NCBI RefSeq assembly: GCF_945859705.1
Contig: NC_079134.1
Span: forward strand, 12,007,545-12,071,544
Source of the DNA: Episyrphus balteatus
Taxonomy: Eukaryota; Arthropoda; Insecta; Diptera; Syrphidae
DNA: 64,000 nt
Direction: 5' to 3'
Shown: one piece after another, positions 63,257 through 64,000 of the stretch
Numbering within the stretch: position 1 is the stretch's first letter
Layout: the number at the start of each line of letters is the position of its first letter
Translations under genes and position numbers: made by a program
The notes under the pieces: model-generated
What the model was told of the DNA's origin: nothing
What the model saw: the letters and a program-made list of their open reading frames with translations, nothing else
The model's database searches: none

Positions 63257-63706
63257 ATTCTGTCCGTCTCTTCTTCTTTCTTATTCTTCTTCTCTTTCCT
63301 TATTCATTATTATAGGGGCACCTTTGCAAAAATTAAATTGGTAGGAAGAATATTAGGATTGCTTTAGTCTTTCAAAAGAAATTGGGGCGCCACTTCAAAG
63401 ATGAACGAAGATTTTGGACACCATTGTCCTTCCGAAAGCCAAATAAATTAACCCAAAATTGGGGGGCGCCTTCATTCTTCAAAAAGTTTAGGACAAACAA
63501 TACGAGCGCCGTTGAAAATGTAAAATAGAAAAAAATTGGGGCGCCTTTGTGAATGTAAAAAAAAATAAAACATCGATTGGAAAGACTTCGTTATTTATAT
63601 AACTTTTGTAAAAGTTCGGGGCGCCTGCGGCGCCTCTCAATTCTTGCGCCCCTGGGCGACGGCCCAGGCTGCCCCCCCCCCCCCTAAAACCGGCTCTGCA
63701 TGTGGT

Positions 63707-64000
63707 TATAGGTATGTACGTTTTACAGAAACTTGTTGATGTGTGAGAAGCTATTTTATATTTTAACAACGATTTAAAAAAAAAAATACATTATCAAAGC
63801 CATCGATTTGACATCAAAGGATGCCACAACTAAACTAAACATTGAATTTTGTAATTGATTTCAACAAAAATGTTGTCATAGTTGGTTTTGAAATCGGTTT
63901 AAAGGTCATGGGTATCAATTACAAACTGCTGGCATTTTCCCAAAATCTTGAGTAGTTTGAATGTGTGGATAAGTAAAAACTATTGACTATTCAAAAATTA
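63707..64000. other. Unassigned intron DNA
   Basis: No feature recognised. Confidence 0.4.

Larger units (their letters stand above)
61313..63698. mobile_element. hAT-like element of 2,386 bp, host of a nested hAT element
   Basis: Left end cagtgccggtttaagc and right end taaaaccggctctg are imperfect inverted repeats, each followed inward by a gcgcccctgggc block. An exact 8-bp target-site duplication CATGTGGT flanks the element (61305-61312 and 63699-63706). Removing the nested 967 bp element and one 8-bp duplication leaves about 1.4 kb. There is no recognisable transposase; the right half has repeated ggggcgcc motifs and a low-complexity minisatellite. Confidence 0.88.

Noticed and set aside
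63032..63367. 111-codon open frame rich in FGF/GFR repeats
   Set aside because: It is the translation of a degenerate minisatellite inside a non-autonomous transposon.

Overview
The window is AT-rich eukaryotic nuclear DNA from an insect, most likely a brachyceran fly. It is gene-poor and repeat-rich. The evidence is a split gene with GT-AG introns whose product I recognise as the C-terminal (lumenal) half of Star, the EGF-receptor-pathway cargo factor known from Drosophila. The rest is long introns and intergenic DNA packed with non-autonomous DNA transposons. I see no prokaryotic gene organisation, rRNA, intact tRNA or CRISPR array.

Region by region. 1-17160 is probably the large intron upstream of the first visible Star coding exon; the N-terminal and transmembrane exon(s) are not in the window. 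This stretch holds a TIR element at about 346-1905 with a second element nested in it, a 3.2 kb foldback at about 2209-5380, a 1 kb microsatellite-bearing element at 8188-9198, and a TIR element with a palindromic left half at about 9567-10476. 17161-21836 is the last three coding exons of Star on the plus strand (phase-0 junctions between them), followed by an extremely AT-rich putative 3' UTR to about 22925. 22926-40570 is intergenic or unresolved and contains foldbacks at 25490-26775, 28751-29095, 30087-30640, 34685-34931 and 35434-35656, a 147-148 bp tandem repeat, and an inverted second copy of the 1 kb microsatellite element. Around 40575 there is a plausible promoter and leader exon (Inr-like TCAGTT, strong donor at 40677). 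At 58205-58347 there is a good internal exon that starts an unrecognised secreted or membrane protein with a signal peptide. If they belong together, 40677-58204 is a 17.5 kb first intron. That interval carries another copy of the TIR element, a 189 bp tandem repeat, and a 3.9 kb foldback interrupted by a 1.5 kb hAT-like element. 58348-64000 is the next intron (gene continues beyond the window) and carries two nested hAT-like elements.

The best-supported novelty is in the mobile DNA. There are three hAT-like insertions with exact 8-bp target-site duplications, two of one family rich in GGGGCCCC and one of these nested inside the third. TA-flanked miniature elements carry tRNA-derived modules (one Thr-AGT-like). 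Several long, near-perfect inverted repeats, some inside probable introns, could give hairpin RNAs when transcribed. No transposase gene is recognisable, so all appear non-autonomous. Family names beyond hAT-like and TA-flanked (Tc1/mariner-like) are inference. The two genes are not known to work together from anything in this sequence.
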